DNA of 64,000 nucleotides from Shewanella gelidii (GCF_014647855.1 NZ_BMPZ01000002.1:124001-188000); one strand, 5' to 3'. Positions 18,044-27,913 are shown, numbered from the stretch's first letter. Numbers and translations: made by a program. Notes: generated from the sequence alone by a model not told the origin.

Positions 18044-18069
18044 AAAAAGAGGATCCTATCGCTCCTCTT
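18044..18069 (-). terminator. Terminator of the YjiH-type gene
   Basis: On the minus strand AAGAGGA pairs with TCCTCTT (18063-18069 with 18047-18053) over a 9-nt loop and is followed by a T-run. It lies just after the stop codon of the YjiH-type carrier gene. Confidence 0.7.
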
Positions 18070-18091
18070 ATTCATTTGATGTCGATGGAAA

Positions 18092-19447
18092 CTAGAATAT
18101 TAAGTGGGCTATACCGGCAATAACTGGCAGTGTCGTTAGTGTGCGCAATATAAAGATGACAAACAGCTCAACAAAATTGACTGGGATTTTACTCCCAATG
18201 AGTAATGCGCCAACTTCACTCATATAAATCAACTGAGTTACTGACATCGCTGCGATTATGAAACGGGTCATTTCGCTATCAATTGTACTGGCAAGGATGG
18301 CTGGGATAAACATATCAGCAAAACCTACCACGATGGTACTAGAAGCTTTAGTGGCATCAGGGACTTGTAACAACTCTAGCAGTGGAATAAATGGCATCCC
18401 AAGATATTCAAAAATGGGCGTATATTCGGCAATCATTAATGCAGTTGTACCGATAGCCATAACGACAGGAATAATACCTAAAACCATGTCGACAACGTTT
18501 TTGATGCCTTCAATAAAAACCTGCTTGATACCGCCAGCTTGCTCTGCTTTGTTGAGTGCATTATGCAGTCCCCAAGAAAAGACATTATAGCCTTGGGGAA
18601 TGACCTCGTCATCGGCGTGACGCGGTGTGTCATCGATATATGTGTCTTTTTTCCAGCGTAACGGCGGTAATTTAGGGACGACAATTGCGGCCACAATACC
18701 GGCAAGGCACACGGTTAAATAGAACGGAATAAACAGATGTTCAAGTTTCACCTGGGAGATGACAACCAGACTAAAGGTAATTGAAACTGCTGAAAAGGTC
18801 GTGCCAATAACCGCTGCTTCGCGTTGCGTATAAAATCGAGCTTCATATTGTTTGCTCGTCATTAAAATACCAACACTGCCATCTCCTAACCAAGAAGCCA
18901 TACAATCAATCGCGCTGCGACCGGGTAAGTTAAAAATTGGTCGCATGATTTTTGTGAGAATAGTGCCAAATAGTTCGAGCAGTCCAAAGTTCAGCAGCAG
19001 TGGCAAAAGCATACCTGCAAAGATAAATACTGAGAATAGTACAGGGAGCAAGTCATTAAACACTAAGCCGCCAGTATTCCCTGAGTAGATGGCCTCAAAG
19101 CCAATCTGATTGAAGGTTAATACAATAAAAATCGCGCCAATGATCCGGACGACAAACCATAAGGGAGAAACATTAAGCAAGCTATTTAAAAAAGCATGCT
19201 TCAGTATCGCATCAGGTTTTATTAGCTTGACCAAGGTTGTCGCCAAAGCCATACCGACGACGATGCCGGTGAGAATATATCCCATGCTATCGGCTAGTAT
19301 GCTTTGCAGTTGTTTTGAGATAATTGCGATAGGGATGGTTATTGCTTCGTCATAATGAATGGGAAGCATAAAGAGTAATAATCCAATTAAGGATGGGATA
19401 ATAAAAGTGAGAATGGTGGAGAGTTGGTGTTGTTTTTGTTCAGCCAC
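18092..19447 (-). CDS. YjiH family nucleoside-recognition (Gate) domain membrane protein
   Basis: A 451-aa integral membrane protein with about ten hydrophobic segments. The arrangement, including GLVFNDLLPVLFSVFIFAGM, a first Gate segment around SAIDCMASWLGDGSVGILM and a second near FIEGIKNVVDMVLGIIPVV, matches the YjiH/Gate (nucleoside recognition) family. Transport of a nucleoside or other small solute is only a family-level guess. It has its own terminator downstream and a 597-nt non-coding region upstream, so it is likely monocistronic. Confidence 0.85.
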   Translation of the reverse strand: MAEQKQHQLSTILTFIIPSLIGLLLFMLPIHYDEAITIPIAIISKQLQSILADSMGYILTGIVVGMALATTLVKLIKPDAILKHAFLNSLLNVSPLWFVVRIIGAIFIVLTFNQIGFEAIYSGNTGGLVFNDLLPVLFSVFIFAGMLLPLLLNFGLLELFGTILTKIMRPIFNLPGRSAIDCMASWLGDGSVGILMTSKQYEARFYTQREAAVIGTTFSAVSITFSLVVISQVKLEHLFIPFYLTVCLAGIVAAIVVPKLPPLRWKKDTYIDDTPRHADDEVIPQGYNVFSWGLHNALNKAEQAGGIKQVFIEGIKNVVDMVLGIIPVVMAIGTTALMIAEYTPIFEYLGMPFIPLLELLQVPDATKASSTIVVGFADMFIPAILASTIDSEMTRFIIAAMSVTQLIYMSEVGALLIGSKIPVNFVELFVIFILRTLTTLPVIAGIAHLIF

Positions 19448-20044
19448 TTTAATTGCGCCTTGTCGTTATGTTTCATGCTAGCCGTAAGTGAGTAAACTTG
19501 CATGTTTGCATGTTCATTCAATAACTTGACGGTGCCGAGCCAAATCAAAGGCTCAAATCTAGCGAGTTTTCCAATCAATATTTACACTCCGGCATCTAAA
19601 TAAAACGGCTATATTGTGTCATAACCGCTTCCACAACCTTGTTTGCGGTTGTCGTGTCGCGCCGAATGCATGAAAGGTGTACTTAGGTTTAACCGTTTGC
19701 TATTCGCCTTGCTAAGGAACATGAAGCAGCCATACTTCTGATGTTGCCCCTTGAACAATTACAGTTCATTCGTTGTGAGAGCATAGTTATTGCCTCAACT
19801 TGAGTAAATATATTGTAACTTATCTCAATCAAAAGAGAACCATTGATTTGTGTGTCTGAATAATGCACAAAAAATGCGATGAAGTTCGCTTACACAATAA
19901 AAATGCTAGATATTTTTCAATGAATTACATAAGTTGGATCTCTGTTGCATTTTTAAAGTACTCCTTCTTAAAAAGGATGCAATTTGAGTGATTGGTGACT
20001 TTGTTGAGATTGCCTAACAACTAAATAAACACATTAGAGAGTGA
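19448..20044. other. Long intergenic region between divergent YjiH and DUF998 genes
   Basis: About 600 nt without a supported ORF. It must hold promoters for both flanking divergent genes. An imperfect hairpin spans 19945-19982: TTGCAT at 19945-19950 pairs with ATGCAA at 19977-19982, and inner A/T runs (TTTTAA with TTAAAA) extend it. It lies 62 nt before the DUF998 start. I see nothing else definite. Confidence 0.45.
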
Positions 20045-20743
20045 ATGACACATAAATCGAATAAGCGTTTTGCTTTAGCTTTTAAATTTGGTGTGCTGGG
20101 TCTTTTTGGGTTGCTACTTGGTTTTTTCGCCGCTCAAGTGGGCTATCAAGGCTACGAGAGTGAGGCGTTTAGTCCATTGAACCACACCATAAGTGAGCTA
20201 GGTAATTATGGACACTCTGCACTTGCCGTTGTACTGAATGGCGGTCTATTTTTTGGTGGCTTGAGTATGGCGATGTGGAGTCTGCTCAGTTTAAGTGCCA
20301 TGAAGGACTATTTTGAAAAGCTAGTTTTTTTTGTGATTGCAGTGACTTTTGTATCATTGGCGACAACAGGTTTATTTCCACTCAATGTTTATCATTTACA
20401 TATTGTTGCGTTAAGCGGATTTTTCTATGGGGGGTGTGTCAGTAGTGCGCTATTTATTATCTACATTGCGGCAAGAGAGCAAACCCGCTACCCACGTTGG
20501 CTAATTATTCCGGCTTTGCTCACCCTCTTGTCTCTAAGCAGTTTTCTATTTATCCCTCACTTAGAACTCGGGGTAGAAAGTATCTCAAGGCCGTTTTATC
20601 AAGAATTAGTGGTCAAGTTACCTCGACAAACCATTTGGTGGCCAGCAGTGCTAGAGTGGTTGAGTTTGTGTCTGTTTTTGGGGTGGAACAGCTGTATGCT
20701 GAGGTATGTTAAACCGAGTGAAAGAGACCCTTGCACTCGGTAG
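20045..20743 (+). CDS. DUF998 membrane protein
   Basis: A 232-aa polytopic membrane protein with about six predicted helices (near residues 13-33, 55-78, 90-110, 117-142, 152-172 and 202-220). The motif SPLNHTISELGNYG (39-52) between TM1 and TM2 is the hallmark of the DUF998 family. The function is unknown. The ATG follows GAGAG. Its end converges on ubiV about 65 nt away. Confidence 0.85.
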   Translation: MTHKSNKRFALAFKFGVLGLFGLLLGFFAAQVGYQGYESEAFSPLNHTISELGNYGHSALAVVLNGGLFFGGLSMAMWSLLSLSAMKDYFEKLVFFVIAVTFVSLATTGLFPLNVYHLHIVALSGFFYGGCVSSALFIIYIAAREQTRYPRWLIIPALLTLLSLSSFLFIPHLELGVESISRPFYQELVVKLPRQTIWWPAVLEWLSLCLFLGWNSCMLRYVKPSERDPCTR

Positions 20744-20808
20744 TTTGACAACACATGTTTTTGCGAGCCCCATAACGGTATTTGGAGCATTCGCGAAACG
20801 TTTTCATG

Positions 20809-21678
20809 TTAAGCGGGTTGTTCTGGTTGAGTTAAATTAAAACCAGCCTGATCAAACCAATAGCCATCACATCGTTCAAATGGGCTCGTCACCGACTCTC
20901 CTCGTTGTAACGCTCCTGCAATATTGACGCTGGTCAGGCTGGAAGGAGATACGCGAAAATAATCGACTCCCAAAGCCTGCATATCACTTATTTGATCTGA
21001 TAAGTCGATTGCGGCAGCTGATTGGGTTTGTATGCCGTTCAAGCGCAACAACGGTTGAGATTCTTGAGTTTGAGCGAGTAGGCCTTTCGGGTGGTTTAAA
21101 CAAACGATGCCACATTGATCTTTTTGCAAGTTCTTATGCCGTGCTGTAAAGCAACGTGCAGAGTGAGCCAAAGGCATATGACCATGGCCAAAAACTTCAA
21201 TTTCAAATCCTAGTGCTGGCTCTTGCTGGATTACTTTCTCTAGCCAGTTTCGACTGAGTTCTACAGGCATGACAAAGCGCTTCATGCCCCAGCTTTGCAG
21301 TTTATTCAGGCTCGCTAAGTTGTAATTATTGATTGTTGGACCACAAACAAACTCAACGCCTAGTTGTTTGGCAACTTGAACGCCTGCCATATCATTGGCT
21401 TCTATTTGAAAGTGTCCATTTTCAACTTGCCGTTTTAATTCCGTATACTCAGACGGGGCTTCGACGAGAGCCAGTGTCGAGATAATGACTTGTTTGCCTG
21501 CATCTTGTAATTGGTGTGCGATGTCCAAGTATTCTTTAAATTTGACTTCGCGACGACGACTACAAACCGTTTCACCTAAGTAGACGGTGTTAACGTTTGA
21601 TTGTGCGACTTTATTATAAAAATCCAGCACTTTATCTTTAGGCCAACAATAGAGGATTGGGCCGAGTGAAATATTCAT
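20809..21678 (-). CDS. ubiV: Ubiquinone biosynthesis protein UbiV (U32 family)
   Basis: Peptidase-U32 family protein that, with UbiU, performs O2-independent hydroxylation steps in ubiquinone synthesis; the pair uses prephenate as oxygen donor in E. coli. The 289 aa carry the four cysteines that ligate the [4Fe-4S] cluster at C39, C176, C189 and C193, with the same pattern as E. coli UbiV (C39, C180, C193, C197). Encoded 10 nt after ubiU in one operon, and ubiT is divergent next door. It ends convergently with the DUF998 gene. Confidence 0.94.
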   Translation of the reverse strand: MNISLGPILYCWPKDKVLDFYNKVAQSNVNTVYLGETVCSRRREVKFKEYLDIAHQLQDAGKQVIISTLALVEAPSEYTELKRQVENGHFQIEANDMAGVQVAKQLGVEFVCGPTINNYNLASLNKLQSWGMKRFVMPVELSRNWLEKVIQQEPALGFEIEVFGHGHMPLAHSARCFTARHKNLQKDQCGIVCLNHPKGLLAQTQESQPLLRLNGIQTQSAAAIDLSDQISDMQALGVDYFRVSPSSLTSVNIAGALQRGESVTSPFERCDGYWFDQAGFNLTQPEQPA

Positions 21679-21688
21679 AAACTATCCT

Positions 21689-22690
21689 TTATTGCCAAGT
21701 ACGCTCGTAAGCCCCAAGGGTTGTCGTTTGTCCTTCTGATACTTTATCTAATACTCGATTCCATTCACCTTGTACTTGGTATTGATCAGGATTGGCGAGA
21801 TAAGTATCAATGGCCTGACGCCATACTCGCGTCACCTGTTCAACATACGCAGGGCTGCGCTGGCGACCTTCGATTTTAAGTGAAGTCACGTTGGCCTTCG
21901 CAAGTTCTGGAAGCAAACTTAGCGTATTAAGGCTGGTGGGGGATTCCAGTAAAAAACTTGGTTCCGCGGATTCCTCGGTAATGTATCGCCCTTTGCATAC
22001 CACGGGATAACCCATTTGTTCGTCAACGCCGGATTTATCGATGAGAACTTCGTTTAGTCGAGTCAATCGGTCTTGCCCTTGCTCTTGCCAGCGAACATGG
22101 TTGGCAGGCGAACACGAACCGCCTGTATTGGGAGATTGCCCGGTGACATAAGAGGATAAATGACAGCGTCCTTCTGCCATAATGCACAGGCTGCCAAAGG
22201 CAAAGACTTCTAAATCCACCGGTGTGACTTTTGCAAGATCTCTGACTTGTTTCATCGATAGAACCCGAGGTAATACAGCGCGTTCAATATTGAACTCTTG
22301 CTTATACAGCTCAAGCGCTCCCAGGTTGGTCGCACTGGCTTGTACCGAGAGGTGAAGTGGTAACTGAGGGTGATGAGTGTGGGCATAATCCAGTAAGGAT
22401 AGATCGGCAACAATCAATGCATCCATTCCGAGATCAGCAGCAATATCTACAGCCTCGTACCAACGTTTCTCTTCTCCAGGCTTGGGAAAGGTATTCAATG
22501 TGAGAAAAACTTTGCGGCGATTAGTGTGCGCAAACTGCACTGCCTGCTGTAACTTCGCAGGGGTAAAATTAAGCCCTGCAAACGATCGGGCATTGGTGTC
22601 ATTCTTCAATCCTAAATAAACGGCATCAGCCCCAGCTTTAATTGCTGTTTTAAGGGATGCAAGATTGCCTGCTGGACACAGCAATTCCAT
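21689..22690 (-). CDS. ubiU: Ubiquinone biosynthesis protein UbiU (U32 family)
   Basis: Partner of UbiV in the anaerobic ubiquinone pathway. The 333 aa contain the U32 signature around EVFAFGSLCIMAEGRC and cluster cysteines C169, C176, C193 and C232, identical in position to those reported for E. coli UbiU. It starts with MELLCPAG, with an AAGGAGA sequence just before the ATG. It heads the ubiU-ubiV operon and is divergent from ubiT over a 169-nt region that should carry the control elements; I found no clear FNR box there. Confidence 0.95.
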   Translation of the reverse strand: MELLCPAGNLASLKTAIKAGADAVYLGLKNDTNARSFAGLNFTPAKLQQAVQFAHTNRRKVFLTLNTFPKPGEEKRWYEAVDIAADLGMDALIVADLSLLDYAHTHHPQLPLHLSVQASATNLGALELYKQEFNIERAVLPRVLSMKQVRDLAKVTPVDLEVFAFGSLCIMAEGRCHLSSYVTGQSPNTGGSCSPANHVRWQEQGQDRLTRLNEVLIDKSGVDEQMGYPVVCKGRYITEESAEPSFLLESPTSLNTLSLLPELAKANVTSLKIEGRQRSPAYVEQVTRVWRQAIDTYLANPDQYQVQGEWNRVLDKVSEGQTTTLGAYERTWQ

Positions 22691-22859
22691 ATTCTTCTCC
22701 TTGAAGAAGGTTGTGATAAAGCAAAATTTCGGTCAATGAAAGGTTAAAGATTTTAAAAGGGATTGAATGTCAAAGATTTGATGTGAAACAGTTTTGCGAT
22801 CATAAAACTTGGATACACTTATTCCTTTTCTCACAAGCCTGTTGTAGGAGAATGCTCTG

Positions 22860-23372
22860 ATGGCAAATATTTACACAACCCAAATCGCAAAACGTTTGCT
22901 AGACATCGCGCCTAAGATCGCAAAAACGCCAATTGGTGTGGTCCCATTCAATCTAAAGGCGAAAGCAGTGCAGCAGTTATTAACGTTGATCTTGGCTGAA
23001 CAGGCTAAAGATGATGAGTTAGCGTTTCTTTGCGACAACTGGGTTGGGATCTGCATTCAAGATTTAGGACTAGAGTTTGAAGTGACATACCAACAACAAT
23101 GGCATGTTCGCCCGTTGGCAAAACCAGCGGTGACTTTTACCGCCAATTCTAAAGAACTCATTTTAATTGCTGCGGCTAAGGAAGACCCTGACACCTTATT
23201 TTTCCAAAGAAAGTTAAATATTGAAGGTGATACTGAGCTTGGGCTAGAAGTTAAAAACTTATTGTTAAGCATTGAATTTGAAGCGATGCCAAGCCCGGTT
23301 CGTCACGGTGTTAACCAGTTATCTCTGCTGATCGTGAAACTGCAAGAACAAGCAGAGCCTCAAACCGTATAA
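22860..23372 (+). CDS. ubiT: Ubiquinone biosynthesis accessory factor UbiT (SCP2 domain)
   Basis: A 170-aa SCP2-domain lipid-binding protein (domain about residues 35-140), the UbiJ-like accessory factor required for anaerobic ubiquinone synthesis. The assignment rests on the SCP2-like sequence (FTANSKELILIAAAKEDPD, LFFQRKLNIEGDTELGL) and on its divergent position next to ubiUV, as in other proteobacteria. The ATG has a GTAGGAGA Shine-Dalgarno sequence. A strong bidirectional terminator follows. Confidence 0.93.
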   Translation: MANIYTTQIAKRLLDIAPKIAKTPIGVVPFNLKAKAVQQLLTLILAEQAKDDELAFLCDNWVGICIQDLGLEFEVTYQQQWHVRPLAKPAVTFTANSKELILIAAAKEDPDTLFFQRKLNIEGDTELGLEVKNLLLSIEFEAMPSPVRHGVNQLSLLIVKLQEQAEPQTV

Positions 23373-23427
23373 ATTGGTCGATGTTATTGGGCGTGAGTAC
23401 GCGCCGTGTTCATTGTAGTTGCAGCTT

Positions 23428-23458
23428 AAAAAAACGGCGCCTAGAGCGCCGTTTTTTT
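23428..23458. terminator. Bidirectional terminator between ubiT and yfhL
   Basis: A 13-bp perfect stem, seven A plus CGGCGC (23428-23440) against GCGCCG plus seven T (23446-23458), encloses a CTAGA loop. The A-run and T-run make it functional on both strands between these convergent genes. Confidence 0.93.
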
Positions 23459-23491
23459 GTGAGTTTTTTTTCGTTGTGCGAGCTGTTAACA

Positions 23492-23752
<261 letters not shown>

Positions 23753-25120
23753 TTAGGCTCCGCTTGCATGTGGATTACGTGTGTTTTGCCCTTGAGGCAA
23801 GTTACGCATCAAAATCGCTTGCTTTAAGTCAACCTCAGCAGGTACCGGAAGGTATACGATATGCCCTGAGCCAAGTCCTGCTTCCACTGATTCACCTTTA
23901 CGGTTTTCTAAGTGCTCAATGGTTAGGTTGATGTTGCCTTGTGGCGTCATCAGCTCAACGCTATCACCCACTGAGAATTTATTCTTCACATCGATTTCAG
24001 CCATGCCCGCACTATTTCTAACGCCCGTGATTTCACCAACAAATTGTTGGGTGTCACTAATTGAATATCCGTATTCATAATTCTGGTATTCATCGTGAAC
24101 GTGGCGACGCAAGAAGCCTTCGGTATAACCTCGATGAGCGAGCCCTTCAAGCTGAGTCATTAACTCACGATTAAACGCTTTACCGGCTGCTGCATCATTG
24201 ATGGCTTGGCGATATAATTGAGCGGTTCTTGCAACGTAGTAGAATGACTTTGTACGCCCTTCAATCTTGAGCGAGTCAATGCCCATTTTTGTTAAACGTT
24301 CTACGTGCTGAATTGCTCGTAGATCTTTTGAGTTCATAATGTAGGTGCCGTGCTCATCTTCATAAGCAGGCATGTACTCTCCAGGACGTCCTGGCTCTTG
24401 TAACAGATAGATATTATCTGTCGTTGGACCATCGCCTAAGGTTGGTTGCTGAATTTGAACTTCTGGCTGCGCGGCGATAATGTCACCGGTTTCGTTCTGA
24501 GTCGCCTCATGTACGTCATATTTCCAGCGGCATGCATTGGTGCATGTCCCTTGGTTTGGATCGCGTTTATTGATGTAGCCAGAAAGCAAACAACGTCCAG
24601 AATAAGCCATGCACAGTGCGCCATGAACAAATACTTCTAATTCAATATCAGGGCAACGCTGGCGGATTTCTTCTATTTCATCGAGAGATAATTCACGGCT
24701 TAAAATCACCCGCTTAATCCCTTGCTGCTGCCAGAACTTCACCGATGCCCAGTTAATCGCATTTGCCTGTACCGACAAATGAACCGTTTGATCTGGAAAA
24801 GCCTCACGCACCATCATAATCAATCCAGGATCGGACATGATTAAGGCGTCAGGTTTCATGTTGACAACCGGTTCCATGTCTCGGATATAAGTTTTTAGCT
24901 TGGCATTGTGCGGGGCAATGTTACTTACCACATAAAGCTTTTTGTTTAGGCTGTGTGCTTCTTCAATACCTGCTGCAAGATTTTCCATTTTGAAGTCATT
25001 ATTGCGCACTCGTAAGCTATATCTTGGCTGGCCTGCATAAACTGCATCAGCGCCGTAGGCGAATGCATAGCGCATGTTTTTAAGTGTCCCTGCAGGAGAC
25101 AATAGCTCAGGTTTAAACAT
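23753..25120 (-). CDS. trhP: tRNA 5-hydroxyuridine modification protein TrhP (YegQ, U32 family)
   Basis: Prephenate-dependent tRNA U34 hydroxylase, giving ho5U as precursor of cmo5U in wobble positions. 455 aa from my start (E. coli YegQ 453). Cluster cysteines lie in HGALCMAYSGRC and in GTCTNACRW. The open frame extends seven codons upstream to a TTG, but the ATG at 25120 has GAGAG at proper distance and gives the family N terminus MFKPELLSPAG. It is the third U32 gene within 4.4 kb and is co-transcribed with the YfhL ferredoxin. Confidence 0.94.
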   Translation of the reverse strand: MFKPELLSPAGTLKNMRYAFAYGADAVYAGQPRYSLRVRNNDFKMENLAAGIEEAHSLNKKLYVVSNIAPHNAKLKTYIRDMEPVVNMKPDALIMSDPGLIMMVREAFPDQTVHLSVQANAINWASVKFWQQQGIKRVILSRELSLDEIEEIRQRCPDIELEVFVHGALCMAYSGRCLLSGYINKRDPNQGTCTNACRWKYDVHEATQNETGDIIAAQPEVQIQQPTLGDGPTTDNIYLLQEPGRPGEYMPAYEDEHGTYIMNSKDLRAIQHVERLTKMGIDSLKIEGRTKSFYYVARTAQLYRQAINDAAAGKAFNRELMTQLEGLAHRGYTEGFLRRHVHDEYQNYEYGYSISDTQQFVGEITGVRNSAGMAEIDVKNKFSVGDSVELMTPQGNINLTIEHLENRKGESVEAGLGSGHIVYLPVPAEVDLKQAILMRNLPQGQNTRNPHASGA

Positions 25121-25277
25121 AAGTACTCTCAGTGTTGGCAATCAGTTGATTATCGCAGCGGGTGCGGGGGCGGCATTTTACTCAATGGGAGTGCCTTTAT
25201 GCAAATTAATGCCGCAAATATCCGATAATATCGCTTAAGTTTAGACCAGTTTTTTTGATCGCTATGGGGGTGATAAT

Positions 25278-25307
25278 TGCCAATATCCACTAGAATCAAT
25301 ATTGGCA
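25278..25307. promoter_or_regulatory. Inverted repeat in the trhP/HDOD divergent region
   Basis: TGCCAATAT (25278-25286) and ATATTGGCA (25299-25307) are perfect 9-base inverted arms around a 12-nt spacer. It lies about 100 nt before the HDOD gene start and 160 nt before trhP. Downstream at 25360-25368 an extended -10-like TGG-TATACT could be the HDOD promoter. An operator role is inferred. Confidence 0.4.
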
Positions 25308-25410
25308 TTGTTAACGTTCAATATTTTTGGCGTCGATACTGCGAGCTAGCTTGATCTGCTGGTATACTCGAGAAGTTTTTGAGAGAGTTCATATTTTCAA
25401 TGGAGAGCGC

Positions 25411-26253
25411 ATGTCTACTGAGCACCAATTACTCGTCGGGTTATTGAAGAAGTTAAAGAATGATGATCTGGTACTGCCAACATTGCCTGAAGTTGCAATG
25501 CGAGTGCAGAGTGTGGTGAGTGAGCCAAATACAAGCCTTAAGAAAGTGGCAAATATTATTGGCCAAGACGCAGCCATGTCTGCTCGTATTATTAAGGTCG
25601 CTAACAGTGTGATGTATAGTCGCGGCGTACCAGCAGATAATATCAACAACGCGGTAACCCGTATTGGTCTGACTCAGATTAAGTCTATTGCGACGTCCGT
25701 TGCGATGGAGCAGTTATTTATTTCAACCAATGAAATGGTTTGGCAGGTGATGGATGAAGTGTGGGGGACATCGATTGATGTGACCGCATCAGCTTGTGCC
25801 ATGCTGACGTTATATAAGAAGAAGCATCCGCAATCGCATTTGAACATTGATACACTGACTCTCGCCGGCCTCGTTCATAATATTGGCGCCTTGCCTGTAT
25901 TAACGGAAGCCGAAAATCACCCTGAAATGTTTACGGGGATTGACCAGTTACGTGCACTTGTCCGTAAAATGCAAGGGCCGATAGGTCGTGCCGTATTGAA
26001 GAGTTGGGATTTTGCGCCAGAGGTGATGGAAGTTGTTGAACGCTGGGCCGATTTGCCTTACTTACCCGAAGAAGTGACCTACTTAGACTTTATACGCGCA
26101 GCTGCATTCTATACCGGTGAATTGCGTTCAGGCACCGAGCTAGATGAACGTCTCGACGTATTTGTTGCACGTGGATTGCCGGTGTCGGTTGATGAGTTAG
26201 CTGGTGATGAGTTTATTGATATCTACCACTCTGTGAAAGCGGGCTATGAGTAA
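25411..26253 (+). CDS. HDOD domain protein
   Basis: A 280-aa cytoplasmic protein with an HDOD domain (about residues 15-215), a non-catalytic HD-related output domain used in bacterial signalling. The start VLPTLPEVAMRVQSVV followed by a helix-rich region is typical. I choose ATG 25411 because GGAGAG lies directly upstream; the frame is open for 28 more codons to a TTG with no support. It is followed 60 nt later by an EAL-domain gene and may be co-transcribed with it, which would tie it to c-di-GMP signalling. Its specific role is unknown. Confidence 0.87.
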   Translation: MSTEHQLLVGLLKKLKNDDLVLPTLPEVAMRVQSVVSEPNTSLKKVANIIGQDAAMSARIIKVANSVMYSRGVPADNINNAVTRIGLTQIKSIATSVAMEQLFISTNEMVWQVMDEVWGTSIDVTASACAMLTLYKKKHPQSHLNIDTLTLAGLVHNIGALPVLTEAENHPEMFTGIDQLRALVRKMQGPIGRAVLKSWDFAPEVMEVVERWADLPYLPEEVTYLDFIRAAAFYTGELRSGTELDERLDVFVARGLPVSVDELAGDEFIDIYHSVKAGYE

Positions 26254-26313
26254 CGCTATCGCGTTTTAGATTGCCTGAATACCCGAGTCAATAGCGAAAC
26301 AGCAGGAGGACAC

Positions 26314-27843
26314 ATGTTGCAGTTGGCATTTGTCGGGTTAGTTTTGATGGTGATTTTACTGTTTGTTGCGACTTGGTCTAGCCGTAAGGCTGTTCAGCGG
26401 ATGAAACGATCGCAACAACAGCAAGCTGCGTTTGAGCAGACTTTAATTGAACAAGTTCGCCAACGAATCAATAAACCGCAAAGTTTGCAGTTATTGCCAC
26501 AAACCGCGGAGCAGCATGTGCTTTGCAGCACTTTAGATTTGCTTATCGAAGAACTTCCCAAACAAAAGCATATCGATAAGTTAACCGGGCTTATTAATCG
26601 AGCCGGGCTCAAGCAAGCCTTACATCTGCATCAACCACTGCATCAAGGGACACTGGTCTTAGTTGATCTGTATCGCTTTAGACAAATCAATGATCTATTT
26701 GGTTTTACGTTCGGTGATCGCGTACTGCAAGCTTTTGGTAAACGAGTGAAAAATTTGCCGAGCTCTCCCACTGTCGTGGCTAGAATGGAAGGTGATGAAT
26801 TTCTCTTTTACTTTGAAAGTCCTCTTGCGAAAGAAGCGCTAGATGATATCCAAACATTTTTGCTGAAAAGTCTTCTGATTGATAACACCCAAATTAATCT
26901 GACTCTGCAACTTGGTTTGCTGGATTTAAGTTTGCACCATGGTTCAACGAGTATGGTATTAAAACGTCTTGATCTCGCCAGAATTAAGGCGAAATCCTGT
27001 AAACCTAATGCGTTGGGAAGCTTAGTTGCGCATTATCAAAAGGGAGAAGATCAAATTCAGTTGCGGGAGCATTCCTTAGTTAGCCATTTACCAAAAGCAT
27101 TAGAAGCTGGGCAGTTGAGTGTGCTATTTCAACCCAAGATCAACTTACACAATATGCAATTGGCACAGGCCGAAGCGCTTATTCGTTGGCAACACCCTGA
27201 GTACGGTGAAGTTTCCCCTGCAGAGTTTATTCCTTTGGTTGAAGGTGCGGGAATTATCGATATTGTCAGTATGTGGGTATTTGAAGAAGTTCTGCAGCAG
27301 CAAGCGGCTTGGTTAGCCGCTGGATTTGAGCTTGCGGTCGCGATTAACTTTTCGGCAAAAGATATTTCAAATACAAAGTTTATTGATCAAGTGCTGGCAA
27401 AGCTCAATGCGGCACCTGTGGCCAATCGATTGGTGGTGATTGAAATAACTGAAAGTGCATTAATGGATGATTTTGAAAGCGTGATTCAAGGGATTGAAAA
27501 GTTGAGAGTTCACGGCGTCAATATTGCCATCGATGATTTTGGTACGGGGCATTCGTCTCTGGCTTATTTAAAGCATCTTCCAGTGGATGAAATTAAAATT
27601 GATAAGGCCTTTGTTGATGGCCTGTTAGATGATGCGCATGCTGCCGAAATTATGCAAACCAGTATACGGCTTGCTAGTAACTTAGGGTTTAAAGTCACGG
27701 TCGAAGGTGTAGAAGAGCAACCCATTGCCGATGCTCTAATTTCTATGGGAGCGGATATGCTCCAAGGTGATTTATATGGTATCCCCCAAAGCGGTGAGCA
27801 AATACAGCAGTTTATTTTGAGTGGACAATCAGGCGCGCAATGA
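26314..27843 (+). CDS. Membrane-anchored GGDEF/EAL protein, probable c-di-GMP phosphodiesterase
   Basis: A 509-aa protein with one N-terminal membrane segment (about 4-22), a GGDEF domain (about 88-240) and an EAL domain (about 255-500). The GGDEF signature reads EGDEF (159-163), so the first glycine is replaced and cyclase activity is doubtful. The EAL domain looks intact: EAL at 287-289, N345, E377/E380 in EITES, DDFGTG at 407-412, K428/K431, and E464/E467 in VEGVEE. I therefore predict a phosphodiesterase with a degenerate, possibly regulatory, GGDEF. AGGAGG precedes the ATG. A strong terminator follows. Confidence 0.9.
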   Translation: MLQLAFVGLVLMVILLFVATWSSRKAVQRMKRSQQQQAAFEQTLIEQVRQRINKPQSLQLLPQTAEQHVLCSTLDLLIEELPKQKHIDKLTGLINRAGLKQALHLHQPLHQGTLVLVDLYRFRQINDLFGFTFGDRVLQAFGKRVKNLPSSPTVVARMEGDEFLFYFESPLAKEALDDIQTFLLKSLLIDNTQINLTLQLGLLDLSLHHGSTSMVLKRLDLARIKAKSCKPNALGSLVAHYQKGEDQIQLREHSLVSHLPKALEAGQLSVLFQPKINLHNMQLAQAEALIRWQHPEYGEVSPAEFIPLVEGAGIIDIVSMWVFEEVLQQQAAWLAAGFELAVAINFSAKDISNTKFIDQVLAKLNAAPVANRLVVIEITESALMDDFESVIQGIEKLRVHGVNIAIDDFGTGHSSLAYLKHLPVDEIKIDKAFVDGLLDDAHAAEIMQTSIRLASNLGFKVTVEGVEEQPIADALISMGADMLQGDLYGIPQSGEQIQQFILSGQSGAQ

Positions 27844-27869
27844 TGGACGTCAATGGCACCAAACCCTAC

Positions 27870-27898
27870 AAAAAAGCCATGTAAGACGTGGCTTTTTT
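27870..27898. terminator. Bidirectional terminator after EAL gene
   Basis: AAAAAAGCCATG (27870-27881) pairs with CGTGGCTTTTTT (27887-27898) with one G-U pair and a TAAGA loop. It sits between convergent genes and can act on both strands. Confidence 0.92.
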
Positions 27899-27913
27899 GT
27901 TTAGTCTTACGCG

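Noticed and set aside
22691..22859. Possible FNR site in the ubiU/ubiT divergent region
   Set aside because: TTGA and TCAA half-sites occur, but their spacing does not match the FNR consensus.
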